Shown here: piece by piece, positions 35,024-47,390 of the stretch
Position numbering within the stretch: position 1 is the first letter of the stretch
How the letters are laid out: every line of letters starts with the position of its first letter
NCBI GenBank assembly: GCA_963680875.1
Contig: OY804579.1
Coordinates: 28,257,804-28,321,803, forward strand
Direction: 5' to 3'
Origin: Bathymodiolus brooksi
Taxonomy: Eukaryota > Mollusca > Bivalvia > Mytilida > Modiolidae
Length of the DNA: 64,000 nucleotides
The notes under the pieces: model-generated
Databases searched by the model: none
What the model was told of the DNA's origin: nothing
The model's input: the letters and a program-made list of their open reading frames with translations, nothing else
Made by a program: the position numbers and the translations under genes

Positions 35024-37540
35024 AGCTCACCTCCATAAAGATTGCTCATTTCGTCCCGATCCGTTTACAAACATGGCCGCCACAGGCAATTCTTGTTTCT
35101 GATTGGTCGATTTCTAAAAGATATTCTTCTCTAAAACTGCTTGGCCAAATGAACCGAAACTTGGTAGAAAGTATCTATGGCAGGTTCTCTATAAAGATTG
35201 CACCTTTCGACCTGATTCGTTAACAAACATGGCTGCCACAGGCAATTCTTGTTTCTGATTGGTCGATTTCTAAAAAATCTTCTTCTCTAAAACTGCTTGG
35301 CCAAATGAACCGAAACTTGGGAGAAAGCATCTATGGACGGTTGTCTATAAAGATTGCTCATTTCGTCCCGATTTGTTAACAAACATGGCCTCTACAGGCA
35401 ATTCTTGTTTCTGATTGGCTGATTTTTTAAATTCTTCTCCTGAAACCGTTTGGCCAAATCATGGCAAATGATCCGAAACTTGGTAGGAAGCATCTATGCG
35501 CGGTCCTCTCTAAAGATTGCACATTTTGTCCCGATCCATGAACAAACATGGCCACCACAGGCAATTCTTGTTTCTGATTGGTTGATTTTTTAGCTCACCT
35601 GACCAAAGGGTCAGGTGAGCTATTGCCATCACTTGGCGTCCATCCGTAAACATTTCAATCTTCTTCTAGAGCACCACTGAAGCAAATGGGACCAAACATG
35701 GCAGGAATGTTCATTTGCATGGTCTAACCAAGTGTTGTTACTTTCGTTCCGATCGGTTGTCCAACATGGCTGCCAGGGGCCATAAAAGCCTCTGATTGGC
35801 TGAAATTTTTAATGATCTTCTTCTCCGATACTACATGGAGGATGGAATTGAAAATTGTCATGAATGATCACTGCAAGCTGCTAACCAAGTGTTGTTACTT
35901 TTTGGACCGATTGAAAATCCAAGATGGCCACCAGCGGTGGACATAATTCAGCATAGCGACCCTATGGGAAATATGTAAAACAAACTTCTTCTCAAGAACC
36001 ACTGATGGATTGGAACCATACTTGGCAGAAATGTTCCTGACAAGGTTCTGATCAATTGTTGTTACTTTTTGTTCCGATCGGTTATCCAATATGGCTGCCA
36101 GAGGCCATAATAGCCTGTGATTGGCTAAAATTTCAAAGATCTTCTTCTCCGATACTACATGGAGGATGGAATTGAAAATTGTCATGAATGATCATTGCAA
36201 GCTGCTAACCAAGTGTTGTTACTTTTTGGACCGATTGAAAATTCAAGATGGCCACCAGCGGTGGACATAATTCAACATAGCGACCCTATGGGAAATATGT
36301 AAAACAAGCTTCTTCTCAAGAATCACTAGATGGATTGGAACCATACTTGGCAGAAATATTCCTTGCAAGATCCTTATCAAGTGTTGTTATTTTTTGTTCT
36401 GACCGCCCTCCGTTCAAGATGGCTGCTGTTACTAAAAATAGAAATTTCTTCAATTGTCCATTGCTGCTTTAGTAAAAGTCAAAATGACCTCAAAATTTAA
36501 CTGCAGCTATATAGCAAGGAGTAGTTTAACATATATTCTGGGTTTTTTCTGTGAAATTTTTCTTTCAGCCGATTTATACCGATTATGCAAATTAGGCATA
36601 TTTTGATAAAAGATCACATTTAAATCTTCTCCTCTGAAACCGCTGAACCAAATTAAACCAAACCTGGCAGGGATGGTCCCTGGGTGGGTCCCTTTCAAAA
36701 TTGCGTCCGACAGCCCCGTCTTCCGTTCAAGATGGCTGCTGTTACTAAAAATAGAAATTTCTTCAATTGTCCATTGCTGCTTTAGTATAAGTCAAAATGA
36801 GCTCAAATTTTAACTGCAGCTACATGGCAAGGAGTAGTTTAATATATATTCCAGGTTTTTCTGTGAAATTTTTCTTTCAACCAATTTATACCGAATATGC
36901 AAATTAGGCATATTTTGATAAAAGATCACATTTAAATATTCTCCTCTGAAACCGCTGAACCAAATTAAAGTAAATTTGGCTGGGATGGTCGTTGGGTGGT
37001 CCCTTTTCAATATTGTGTCCGATAGCGCCGCCCTCCATTCAAAATGGCTGCTGTTACCAAAAATAGAAATGTCTTTAGTTGTCAATTTCTCCTTTATTAC
37101 AAATCAAAATGAACTCAAATTTTAACTGCAGCTACATGGCAATGAGTAGTTTAACATATATTCTGGATTTTTCTGTGAGATTTTTTCAGCCAGTTTATTC
37201 CGTTTAGGAATATTACGAGATAAAAATCACATCAAAATCTTTTGCTCAGAAATTTGAGTTAAAATGATCTTTGGGTGGCCCACTTTCAAAATTATGTGTA
37301 ACACCCCCATTTTCTATCAACTTTTGATGTCAAATTGAAAACCAGGTGAGCCTCTAGTTTAAATCTTCCCCAAATGAACAGAAACTTGATAGGAAGCATC
37401 TATGGAAGGTCTTCTATAAAGATTGCTCATTTTGTCCCGATCGGTTAACAAACATGGCCACCACAGGCAATTCTTGTTTCTGAATGGTTGATTTCTAAAA
37501 AAATCTTCTCCTCTGTTAAAAGAAAGATAACTCTTGCCAT
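35024..37540 (+). mobile_element. GCTCACC-family element (outer), split by another copy
   Basis: AGCTCACC is followed abruptly by mid-subunit sequence (TCCATAAAGATTGCTCATTT), so the 5' region is deleted. Subunits run to 35591, are interrupted by the element 35592-37357, and resume at 37358 with AAATCTTCCCCAAATGAAC. The piece ends without a clear 3' terminus near 37540. Confidence 0.7.
35592..37357 (+). mobile_element. GCTCACC-family element (nested copy)
   Basis: It starts with the near-perfect hairpin AGCTCACCTGACC-AAAG-GGTCAGGTGAGCT and ends CCAGGTGAGCCTCTAG. It first holds CAAGTGTTGTTACTTT-type subunits (two copies at about 35640-36060 and 36060-36400), then three ~300-bp subunits with TACTAAAAATAGAAATTTC and ACCGATTATGCAAATTAGG. 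The first part is nearly the same as the element starting at 63595. Confidence 0.82.
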
Positions 37541-37631
37541 TATCTCCCTTAGAAATTAACTAATGCTGATATAGTGTAACATGTTTATACTATACATTAC
37601 AAGTGGGTATTCACATTTTAATATTCTTTTT

Positions 37632-40096
37632 AGCAAACCTTGCCAAAGACAATATGAGCTTTTGCCATCACTTGGTGTCCGTCGTCTGTCATCTGTTTAC
37701 TTTTCACATTTTAATCTTCTCCTCTGAAAACCCTCAGCCAAATGAACTGAAACATGGTAGGAAGCAGTGAGTATGGAAGGTCCTCTCTAACAGACTTGGG
37801 GTCAATTACATTCAAATGTAATCGATTACATTACAATTACTTTGCAATTTTCATGATTACATTACATTACGATTACATCAATTTTCAAATGTAATCGATT
37901 AAATTACAATTACTTTGTAAATGTAATCGATTACATTACTGATTACATTTAATGTCATGACAACCAATATATTAGTATTTTATGCTATTTTGTCTCATGT
38001 TTATCTGTCCAATATCTCTTATTTGATGTATTTCTTACTCAGAACTATGAATTACAATTCAGTTTTTATGTGATCATTACATGTAATAACATACAGTACA
38101 TTGTAAATTATAAACAGCAATTCTCATTTTCCTTTTTTCAAAAAATATGTTGTGTCTTGTTACTATAACCACTATTCATTCCATCTTATACTATTAGTAA
38201 ATATTATAACATACATTTGCACATTTTAATAATATATATCAAATAATTTTAAACATCCTGTCAAAAGTTTATTGTGGATAATAAACTAGCAATTAACCTG
38301 TGCCACAGATAAAATTTGTAATTAAGGTTGTATTTATAACACCAAATTATGTAACAATCACCATCACTAAATTTCACACCATTTTAATGTGATATATAAT
38401 TCAGAAGATAAAAAAAACAAAAGTCATTCTGGTTCTAAAAACTTGCCTAAAAATATGCACAATTTCTCAGTCTAAATATGAAAACTAAAGCCTTAATTTA
38501 TGTAAATATATTTAATGAAATATCCATTACAGGTTGCATAGTAACATACAAATAATGAAAATGATCATATAATCCAATATTAAAAGGAAAATCAGCACCA
38601 AAATAAAAAGCAGAAATATCACATATCTCTGAATATCAGATACATTGGAATATTCTTTAAAAAAATCCAAAATTTTACAACTTGCTATTTATCACTTAAT
38701 TTGTAATATGTATGATTGAAAATATTTTGTTATTCTACTATATAATTTACATTTTGCTTTTTATATATAATATCTTTATTGAAATTTAGATCTCTTTTTA
38801 AACTTGTATAAGAAATCTTCATGAGATACCTATGTTTTGGTTTATATAAAATAGTTCTTTATCTTATGGGAATCATGAGGACATGGCGATTATGGATAGT
38901 CTTTCATAGAAGCAATTTCATATATAAAATCTTGAAAGTTGTGTCAGATAATTAAATATTTTAGAGCTTGTTGTGTTTTACACAAGCCGACAAACTGTTT
39001 TCACTGAAATTTTGAAATCCTAAGGTAATTGAAATTGAGATATTATTTGTTTGGATATCAAGTCTTTGAAGCCATAATTAATACATAATATTGTTTGTAC
39101 CTGTAATAGTTTTGATTGCAATTAAACTTAAAATAATATATTTTTTGATCATGTTGTGATTGCCAATTAATTTTAATAGATTTTTTTGGGGAGTTTTTAA
39201 CAATTGAATTTCATAACATATTTTTTTATTTAGATGTCAATAAACTTTATATTTTTTCTAGTAAACCATTCTACATTATTTGTTTAATAAATTTCATGAA
39301 GAAAATTCATCTACATAAATCATACATTAAATATCTAAGGAGATATGTTTCAATCAAGACAAAATAAGTAAAAATTATGAAAAGTAATCTAAATGTAATC
39401 AGAAAGTAATCATGATTACAGGGTCAAAATGAATGTAATCGATTACATTACGATTACATGTAATCTAAAAAATGGCCGATTACATGAAACAATGTAATCG
39501 ATTACAACGATTACAATTACAAATTACGATTACCCCATGTCTGCTCTCTAAAGTATGCACATTTGATTATGATCCATTACCAAACATGGCCGCCACAGGC
39601 AATTCTTTTTTCTGATTGGCCGATTTTTAAAAATCTTCTCCTCTGAAATCACTTTGCTAAATGAACCAAAACTTGGTAGGAAGCATCTATGGAATGTCCT
39701 CTATGAAGATTGCTCATTTTGTCCCGACCGGTTAACAAACATCGCTACCAGCGAAACTTGGTAGGAATCATCTATGGAATGTCCTCTATGAAGATTGCTC
39801 ATTTGTCCCAATCGGTTAGCAATTATGGCTACCACCAAAACTTGGTAGGAAGCATCTATGGAATGTCCTCTATGAAGAATGCTCATTTCATCCCGATCGG
39901 TTTGCAAACATGGCCACCACATGCAATTCTTGTTTCTGATTGGTCGATTTCTAAAAAATGTTCTCCTTTGAAACTGCTTAGCCATATGAACTGATACTTG
40001 GTAGGAAGCATCTACATGTATGGAAGGTTCTGTATTAAGTTTCCTCAAAGCAGAATGAAAGGTGAGTGACACAGGCTCAGCCCACTGAGCCTCTAG
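37632..40096 (+). mobile_element. GCTCACC-family element interrupted by a hAT element
   Basis: A decayed start AGCAAACCTTGCCAAAGACA, the GTCGTCTGTCATC tract and subunits of the GGAAGCATCTATGGAAGGTC type, ending GGTGAGTGACACAGG...GAGCCTCTAG. Three short ~75-bp direct repeats at 39735-39890 (CTATGGAATGTCCTCTATGA) are a local duplication. The open frame 39701-40135 (minus, 144 codons) is only the repeat read through. Confidence 0.78.
37791..39543. mobile_element. hAT-type non-autonomous element rich in TAATCGATTA palindromes
   Basis: It is flanked by the exact 8-bp direct repeat CTCTCTAA (37783-37790, 39544-39551), and its ends are CAGACTTGGGGT and ACCCCATGTCTG. The first ~140 and last ~150 bp carry repeated ATGTAATCGATTACATTAC, the kind of clustered subterminal motif hAT transposases bind. 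The 1.4-kb AT-rich centre has no transposase, so the element is non-autonomous. Confidence 0.93.
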
Positions 40097-40460
40097 TGTG
40101 GGAATGTAATTATGTTTGGAACTTTTGGTTAGCAATTGGCAATTTCTTGAAAATCTGTGGTGTTAGCTTACCCTTAAATGCAAAGGACATAATTCTTGGC
40201 CTGACTGAACACAGTTCAGCCCAGGGCACAATCAACAATGTTTTAATTATTTTGAAATACTATATATATATGTCTGCAGATGCAAATGCAGGGCTCTTAT
40301 TTCAGAAGGTGGTCTTGAATTCCTGAAATATGCTATTAATATTGAAAAGTCATCAATGATATATCTGTCCCCAGTATAAAAGGAACATGTTAAAAGAAAA
40401 TGGTCAGATCTGGAGGCGGCATTGAGTGGATAATATTTGAAATATATCAATAATACTAAA
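40097..40460 (+). pseudogene. LINE (L1/Tx1-like) ORF2 C-terminal fragment
   Basis: The plus strand encodes [26 protein letters not shown] and ILKYYIYMSADANAG, then after a shift EFLKYAINIEKSS. This is the pattern of the extreme C terminus of L1/Tx1-type reverse-transcriptase ORFs (WEC..V..FW..., K.YIY). The zinc-knuckle part is missing and stops follow. Confidence 0.7.
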
Positions 40461-40597
40461 ATATATCTATAACTTAAAACTTTGAACTTCATGATCAACT
40501 TTTTTTCATTGTAACTTTTGTGTACTGAAACATTGTGTATATAGAATCATGTATAAATCTGTTCTTGGAAAAATAAACAAATTACAATTATTTTTTT

Positions 40598-41480
40598 TTA
40601 TAGATTTGCTAGCCCAAAGTAGGTCAAACATTTGAAGGCAAGGGACTGTTTTGTACTTTTAGACAGTGAATAAATGCAGAAATTTCTAAATCGTTTTCCC
40701 ATTATTTTATGACAATTAACAGGTTCTTGCTGAATTTTCTGAATAAATAATGCTTTTATTTTTTTAACTATTTCATTGTCAAGTTTTATATTTTCACCCA
40801 AAATAATTTGTTTCCAATTATTTCAAATTGCACTTCTAATACCATAATATTCTACAAAATTAATATTAACATTATAAGTATTGCTAAGTTCATTTAAATA
40901 CATGTACAAAGATATGTACAGTTTTTTTTTATCATCTGGTGATATAAAATCATTAATAAAAAAGATACCTTTTTCACATAGTTGCCTATGAAAGCTCATA
41001 TTCCCATTTATCTTTATGAATGGGTTGAACCATATGGAATCAATTACAGAATGTTTATCACAAATATCAGTAACATGAGTTCTGAAAAATTACAAATATA
41101 TCTTCCCAGAATGGATTTAATTTCCCTGTCAGTTCTTCCAAACCCTTTTCAAATAATATAGAATATTATCCCCTCTCCATCTTTATATTGAACTAAGAAG
41201 TAGTCTTACAGGGTGAAAAATTCAGTGGGTCTAATAGTTTATTGATCCAATATATTTTCAATGCACAACAAAACGATTTAATATGCGGAATTTTTAAGCC
41301 ATCCATTAATCATAACTGTGCATTTAATTTTTATCATTCTTCCTATTCCACAGAAAATTATAAAAAAATGTCTTGTACAAATGTATTTCTTTTATGCCCC
41401 ATTCAGGAGGATTTAGAAGTACTGTAATGCTTTGAATTAAAATTGGAAGTGGCAGTGTCTTTATAACAAGCACTGATAAC
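40598..41480 (-). pseudogene. LINE (L1/Tx1-like) ORF2 fragment
   Basis: Minus-strand segments read SIWFNPFIKINGN, FINDFISPDDKKKL, INFVEYYGIRSAI and ILGENIKLDNEIVKKIKALF, and at about 41290-41460 the FYNFLWNG-type block. The order matches the region between the reverse transcriptase and the C terminus of L1/Tx1-type LINEs. Several stops and shifts make it non-functional. Its 5' end overlaps the segment duplicated from 19866-20570. Confidence 0.75.
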
Positions 41481-42110
41481 AATATTGCTTTCCTGTGTCG
41501 TATGGTTGACCAAGCAATATATCTTTATTTCAACTTTGCTTAAATTAATCATATAGCAAAGTATCAACGTTCAGACATTTTGTCGTCTGTTGTGTTTTGT
41601 GGAAACAGGCGATCGTTATTGATTTTGCAAATGAAGGGTATGATATAAAGAAACATTTTGTAATTCATAGACTATCAGCCAATCAAAATTTGATTTCCTG
41701 TAGTCATTGATTATTGAAAGGTAGTTGTTAGCCAAACAGCATTTCACTTTAAACCAGGATGTCAAATAATGATTGTTGGAAGGCAACATTCTACTTCTTA
41801 CGAGAACGTCGCATTTAAAAAAACTTGTCATAGGTCGGAGGTTTTCTCCGGGCATTCCAGTTTTCTCCACCAATAAAACTGACCGCCACAATATAACTGA
41901 AATATTCTTGAAAGTGGCCTTAGACACCATAAACCAAACTGAACCAATTTCAGCTTAACTGAAGCTGTTATTTCTGGTGATATGAATGAGGAATTTCTCT
42001 TAAGGATCATCAATAGATCATGCTTGAAAATTATCATTAGTTTAAATTGACTAGCTAGTGATTGGAGACATTTTTGTTACTATTTTAGCCAATCAGAAAC
42101 ACTTATTCCA
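41301..42110. repeat. Second copy of the 19866-20570 segment, with a SINE-like insertion
   Basis: The near-identical order of CATTAATCATAACTGTGC, GGCAGTGTCTTTATAACAAG, ACGTTCAGACATTTTGTCGT and ATGAATGAGGAATTTCTCTT shows a duplication within one gene. The copy contains an extra inverted SINE-like repeat at 41836-41935 (ACCAATAAAACTGACCGCCA). Confidence 0.82.
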
Positions 42111-42276
42111 TATTGTGGTCTTATCAGATGGATTGCAAGCAACATTTTTAGAACCATATATATATATTTTTCCTGGAAATGTTTTATTCAAAATCGTCAA
42201 AATCCATCATTAATTAAGATTTATTCAAATGGCTCTGTGGTGTTAGAAGTAAACAAACTACGTCTGTATAAAATAA

Positions 42277-42438
<162 letters not shown>

Positions 42439-42439
42439 T

Positions 42440-44395
42440 AAATATACAAATACTGTAAGTCAAATACTCTAGCAATTAGGCAGATACTGTAAGTCAGATA
42501 CTCTGATGATTATACAGATAGTGAGATACTGTAAGTCAGATATGCCAATGATTATACAGATACTGTAAGTCAGATACTCTGGTGATTATACAGATACTGT
42601 AAGTCAGATACCATGGTGATTATACAGATACTGTAAGTCAGATACCCTAGTGATTATGCAGATACTGTAAGTCAGATACCATGATGATTATACAGATACT
42701 GTAAGTCAGATGCTATGGTGATTATACAGATACTGTAAGTCAGATACTCTGGTGATTATACAGATACTGTAAGTCAGATACACTGGTGATTATACAGATA
42801 CTGTAAGTCAGATACTCTGGTGATTATGCAGATACTGTAAGTCAGATACTCTGGTGATTATACAGGTACTGTAAGTCAGATACTCTGGTGATTATACAGA
42901 TACTGTAAGTCAGATAATCTGGTGATTATACAGATACTGTAAGTCAGATATTCTGGTGATAAAACAGATACTGTAAGTCAGATACCATGGTGATTATACA
43001 GATACTGTAAGTCAGATACTCTGGTGATTATACAGGTACTGTAAGTCAGATACTCTGGTGATTATACAGATACTGTAAGTCAGATTCTCTGGTGATAAAA
43101 CAGATACTGTAAGTCAGATACTCTGGTGATTATACAGATACTGTAAGTCAGATGCCCTGGTGATTATGCAGGTACTGTAAGTCAGATACTGTGGTGATTA
43201 TACAGATAATATAAAACAGATACTCTAGCAATTATACAGGTACTGTAAGTCAGATACTATGGTGAATATACAGATACTGTAAGTCAGATACTCTGGTGAT
43301 TATACAGATACTGTAAGTCAGATACTGTGGTGATTATACAGATAATATAAGTCAGATACTCTAGCAATTATACAGGTACTGTAAGTCAGATACTATGGTG
43401 AATATACAGATACTGTAAGTCAGATACTCTGGTGATTATACAGATACTGTAAGTCAGATACTCTGGTGATTATGCAGATACTGTAAGTCAGATACCATGG
43501 TGATTATACAGATATTGTAAGTCAGATACCATGATGATTATACAGATACTGTAGGTCAGATACTGTGGTGAGTATACAGGAACTGTAAGTCAGATACTCT
43601 GGTGATTATGCAGATACCGTAAGTCAGATACTCTGGTGATTATACAGATACTGTAAGTCGGATACTCTGGTGATTATGCAGATACTGTAAGTCAGATACT
43701 CTGGTGATAAAACAGATACTGTAAGTCAGATACCATGGTGATTATGCAGATACTGTAAGTCAGATACTCTGGTGATTATACAGATATTGTAAGTCAGATT
43801 CTCTGGTGATAAAACAGATACTGTAAGTCAGATACTCTGGTGATTATTCAGATAATGTAAGTCATATACCATGGTGATTATACAGATACTCTAAGTCAGA
43901 TACTCTGGTGATTATGCAGGTACTGTAAGTCAGATACTGTGGTGATTATACAGATAATATAAGTCAGATACTCTAGCAATTATACAGATACTGTAAGTCA
44001 GATACTATGGTGAATATACAGATACTGTAAGTCAGATACTCTGGTGATTATACAGATACTGTAAGTCAGATACTCTGGTGATTATGCAGATACTGTAAGT
44101 CAGATACCATGGTGATTATACAGATATTGTAAGTCAGATACCATGATGATTATACAGATACTGTAAGTCAGATACTGTAGTGATTATACAGGTACTGTAA
44201 GTCAGATACTCTGGTGATTATGCAGATACTGTAAGTCAGATACCCTGGTGATTATACAGATACTGCAAGTCAGATACTCTGGTGATTATGCAGATATTGT
44301 AAGTCAGATACTCTGGTGATTATACAGATACTGTAAGTCAGATGCTCTGGTGATTATACAGATACTGTAAGTCAGATACGCCAATGATTATATAG
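42440..44395. repeat. 34-bp minisatellite carrying a splice-donor sequence in each copy
   Basis: About 57 copies of a 34-bp unit of the form ATACTGTAAGTCAGATACTC plus TGGTGATTATACAG begin some 35 bp after the exon. Nearly all contain GTAAGT, and most have TATACAG five bases upstream. Variants (GATAATATAA, GGTACTGTAAG, GATAAAACAG) recur in the same order around 43190, 43330 and 43940, showing higher-order duplication. From about 44396 the units decay. Confidence 0.95.
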
Positions 44396-44580
44396 ATACA
44401 GGAACTGCAATTTGTGATTTCCTGAATGATTATACAGATATTCTGTGTGAATTTACAGATGTTGTTAGTTAAATACCCTGGGTGATTATGCATAGAGTTA
44501 AATCATTATTTACTGTTTTTATTATTGTTGTTAGGTGAATATACATTAGCTGGTTTTCCATAATCATATTATAATTTTAG

Positions 44581-44735
44581 TTTGGAGGAAATCCAATGGC
44601 TTGTTCAGTAGGCATAGCTGTCCTAGATGTTATACAGAATGAGAAATTACAGTCTAGTGCAAAATCTGTTGGAAAATGTTTAAAGGATGGATTGAATGCT
44701 ATTGCTCAAAATCATCCTATGATTGGAAATATCAG
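44581..44735 (+). CDS. Aminotransferase class III, fifth visible exon
   Basis: This 155-nt exon has acceptor AATTTTAG and donor TCAG|GTAAAT, phase 0 in and phase 2 out. It begins FGGNPMACSVGIAVLDVIQN and continues with EKLQSSAKSVGKCLKDGLNA and HPMIGNI. FGGNP is the loop that in class-III enzymes contacts the PLP phosphate of the partner subunit. The alternating pattern before HPMIGNI-RG is the long helix leading into the C-terminal domain. Confidence 0.95.
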
Positions 44736-44795
44736 GTAAATTAACTGTGGAATTTGACTAAAAGATACAGATGAATGCTATTGCTCCAATGAATA

Positions 44796-44892
44796 TAATA
44801 ATTTTTCTTAAAATCTAGACTTCACTGAACATTGAACACAAACTTGCATATGAATAATCAGGTGAGCGATACAGGCTCAAATGATCCTCTAG
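44796..44892 (+). mobile_element. GCTCACC-family / Helentron 3'-terminal fragment
   Basis: CTTAAAATCTAGACTTCACT, GAACACAAACT, and AGGTGAGCGATACAGGCTC to CCTCTAG, then TTTA. The sequence is nearly the same as 31210-31308. Only the last ~100 bp of the element is present. Confidence 0.7.
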
Positions 44893-45204
44893 TTTATGTT
44901 TCATGCACCTAGCATGACTGCATTCACCTTGCTTGTCTCACCAAGTTTCAAGGATTTTTAGACACTTAACAATGTCATGTGTGAAAGGCATCAAGCCGTT
45001 TATTCTTGGTCTGAAATTTGCAAGAGGGAGTAATCAACCTTTTAGACCAAATACCATTGCTTTTTCTGTTTTCTTTAAGAGCTGATATTCATACTTTTTA
45101 ATTTTGAAAACATAGTAGAGGGGATACCTTTATGGATATAAATATATCACATGGATAACATACTCATCATATTACTCCTCTTTCTATTGTGGAAAGGGGG
45201 GGGG

Positions 45205-45570
45205 GGACATATGGAAAAGTGTAGCAATCTTGGTAATTGTCTATTGCTGCTTTATAGTAAGTCAAATTGAGCTTAAATTTTTATTGCAGCAACATGGCAA
45301 TGGATACTTGAACATGTATTCTGGATTTTATGTAATTATTTCTTTTAGCCAATTTATACTGATTATGCAAATTGGGCATATTTTGATGAAAGATTGCATT
45401 AAATTCTTCTACACTGAAACTGCAGAAAAAAATTGATCAAATTTGGCTGGGGTAGTCCTTGGGTGATCCCCTTTTAAAATTATGTCCGACAGCCCCATGT
45501 GCCGTTCAGAATGGCATCCATTTCTATAAATAGTAAATTCTTTAATTGTTTATTGCTGCTTTATTATAAG
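45205..45570 (+). repeat. GCTCACC-family subunit fragment
   Basis: One diverged subunit with TTGTCTATTGCTGCTTTATA, GATTATGCAAATTGGGCATA and TGGCTGGGGTAGTCCTTGGG, related to 36430-37100. No termini are present. A run of ten G at about 45197 precedes it. Confidence 0.65.
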
Positions 45571-46250
45571 ACCAAATATCAATCGTATGTATTTTTCAGT
45601 CATTTGATGGGAGAATTTTAGAATCATTTATCACTTTTAATCTTCCATATAGTTGAAAAATATTAAATGTGTTAGGTTTAATTGCCATTTCATATGATGT
45701 TTTTATTATCAGGATGTTTTGTAATGATTTGAAATCTGGTACAACATCAGTATATATAACTTTAAATTCCAGATCTTATCGTAAACTGATGAAATTGATA
45801 GTTTAAGATGACAGAAATTACTGCTATATGATATAGAAAAGCAAACAATTATCACTTAATTATTACATTGTTGAACATTGCTACCCTTGTGATGAGTTGT
45901 AGAAAATACCATTGTTACATACATCAAGGAGCGCCGACAGTCGGTTATTTTTTGTATCTTTAAAATTGACCAACTAATTATTGATCATGAGTGAACTACA
46001 AACAATGCCTTATTAATTTTAGTGAGGAAATAGCATCCAAGCCATACAATCCTAACTGAGATTGTTATATGTTGTAATTTATTGTTAATCGGATTATACT
46101 TGACCTGGAAGTACGGTAATCAAAGTTCTAGACTTGACGTAAAAATTGACAAATACATTTGTTGTTTCTTTTCTTCTTATTTCATCATTAAAATCTTGTG
46201 TAAGCACAGTCTGACAGTCACACTATGTAATTATGACACATTAAAAGGAG

Positions 46251-47190
46251 TAATACCACTAAAGAATTCTCCATAGCCTTCTATGTTAAATTAGAAAAAA
46301 ATTATACTCTAAAATATAAAATCCACATTGACAATTTGAAAAATTAACAGTAAATGTCCAGTGACAAATGCAATTTTCCTGGCATCACTAAAATTGCCTG
46401 GTTTTAAGTACATAATTCTGAAATAAAGCTGCTTTCTATAGCCTTATATTTTTTCATATGTACATTTTACATATGTTCTAACTATAACTACCAAAATTTA
46501 TGAGGAAAAATAAGTAGGATTATAAAATTTTCACCATATACCGTATTTGAAGTCGACGAAATGCAGCAACATGAAATTGTTAAAATTCTTAATTTTAGCA
46601 ATCTTTTTCAACATCATCTGCCCTTTTACTACAAAAACACATTAAATCTACCAGTCTCAATAATTGTAAAGTCATAAATAAGTATAAAATTATATTTCAA
46701 TACCCTCTGTGCATGTACATCTAGTGCATGGGGATAATACCACTAAAGAATTCTCCATAGCCTTCTATGTAAAAAAAAAAATTTGACCTTTCATACAGGA
46801 TTCATGCAAGTTTAATCTAAGTGACACTCATATCTCATGGAAGGGGTACCTAATTGGAAGCTTAACTCCGAAAATCAACATACATTTAATGGCATATAAG
46901 AAAAAACAGACAGTCGGAAGATGTCTACGTCAAAAATCCTACTTTCACTTTCGATTTAACACAAATTCAGGTGGTTTCTTTCCAATGCAAACCATTTTTT
47001 ATTTGAAACCACAAGGACATCAAATATGGGCTTAAAATTATCCTAAAATACAAAATGTATGTAGGTTTCTGCTGACATTCAGTATTTTGCAGTATCTAAT
47101 AGGGTTTATTTTTTATCCAACAATGTAGGAATCCATTTTGTGTTTAGCACTACTTTCCTTTTCGACTGGTACCAATGTTTAGTGGTATTA
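46251..47190. repeat. Possible TIR element with duplicated left end
   Basis: TAATACCACTAAAGAATTCT followed by CCATAGCCTTCTATGT occurs at 46251 and again at 46735. TTTAGTGGTATTA at 47178-47190 is the inverted match to its first 13 bases. The interior is AT-rich and non-coding. A clean target duplication is not visible, so the element call is tentative. Confidence 0.5.
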
Positions 47191-47300
47191 CACCGAAGAA
47201 CATATACACACTGAATCATTATCGGCAATTTAACATTATTGATTATTTTATGCCCAGTATATTAATTGAGGTAAGATAATTTGTTTAAATTTTCTTTCAG

Positions 47301-47390
47301 GGGTATGGGAATGATTGTAGGCATAGAGATAGTAGTAGACAAAGAGTCCAGAAAACCTGCACCAGAGGCTGCCGATTTGTTGGCTTTTAA
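47301..47390 (+). CDS. Aminotransferase class III, sixth visible exon
   Basis: This 90-nt exon has acceptor TTCTTTCAG and donor TTTTAA|GTATGA, phase 2 in and phase 2 out. It encodes RGMGMIVGIEIVVDKESRK followed by PAPEAADLLAF. RG-G-(hydrophobic)-G-E/D is the first strand of the small C-terminal domain. Direct joining to the exon at 62178 gives LAF-K-LKENKK with no break, so the array behind this exon is not needed for a complete protein. The exon tail from 47365 and its donor are the template of the 83-bp array. Confidence 0.93.
   Translation, partial: GYGNDCRHRDSSRQRVQKTCTRGCRFVGF

Noticed and set aside
39701..40135. 144-codon minus-strand open frame, and similar frames at 17831-18933 and 21658-21942
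   Set aside because: They follow tandem subunits of the GCTCACC family, recur with the repeat, overlap frames on the other strand and show no domain.
42440..44395. CRISPR-like array
   Set aside because: The 34-bp units are contiguous with no unique spacers, the locus is an intron of a eukaryotic gene, and no cas gene is near.
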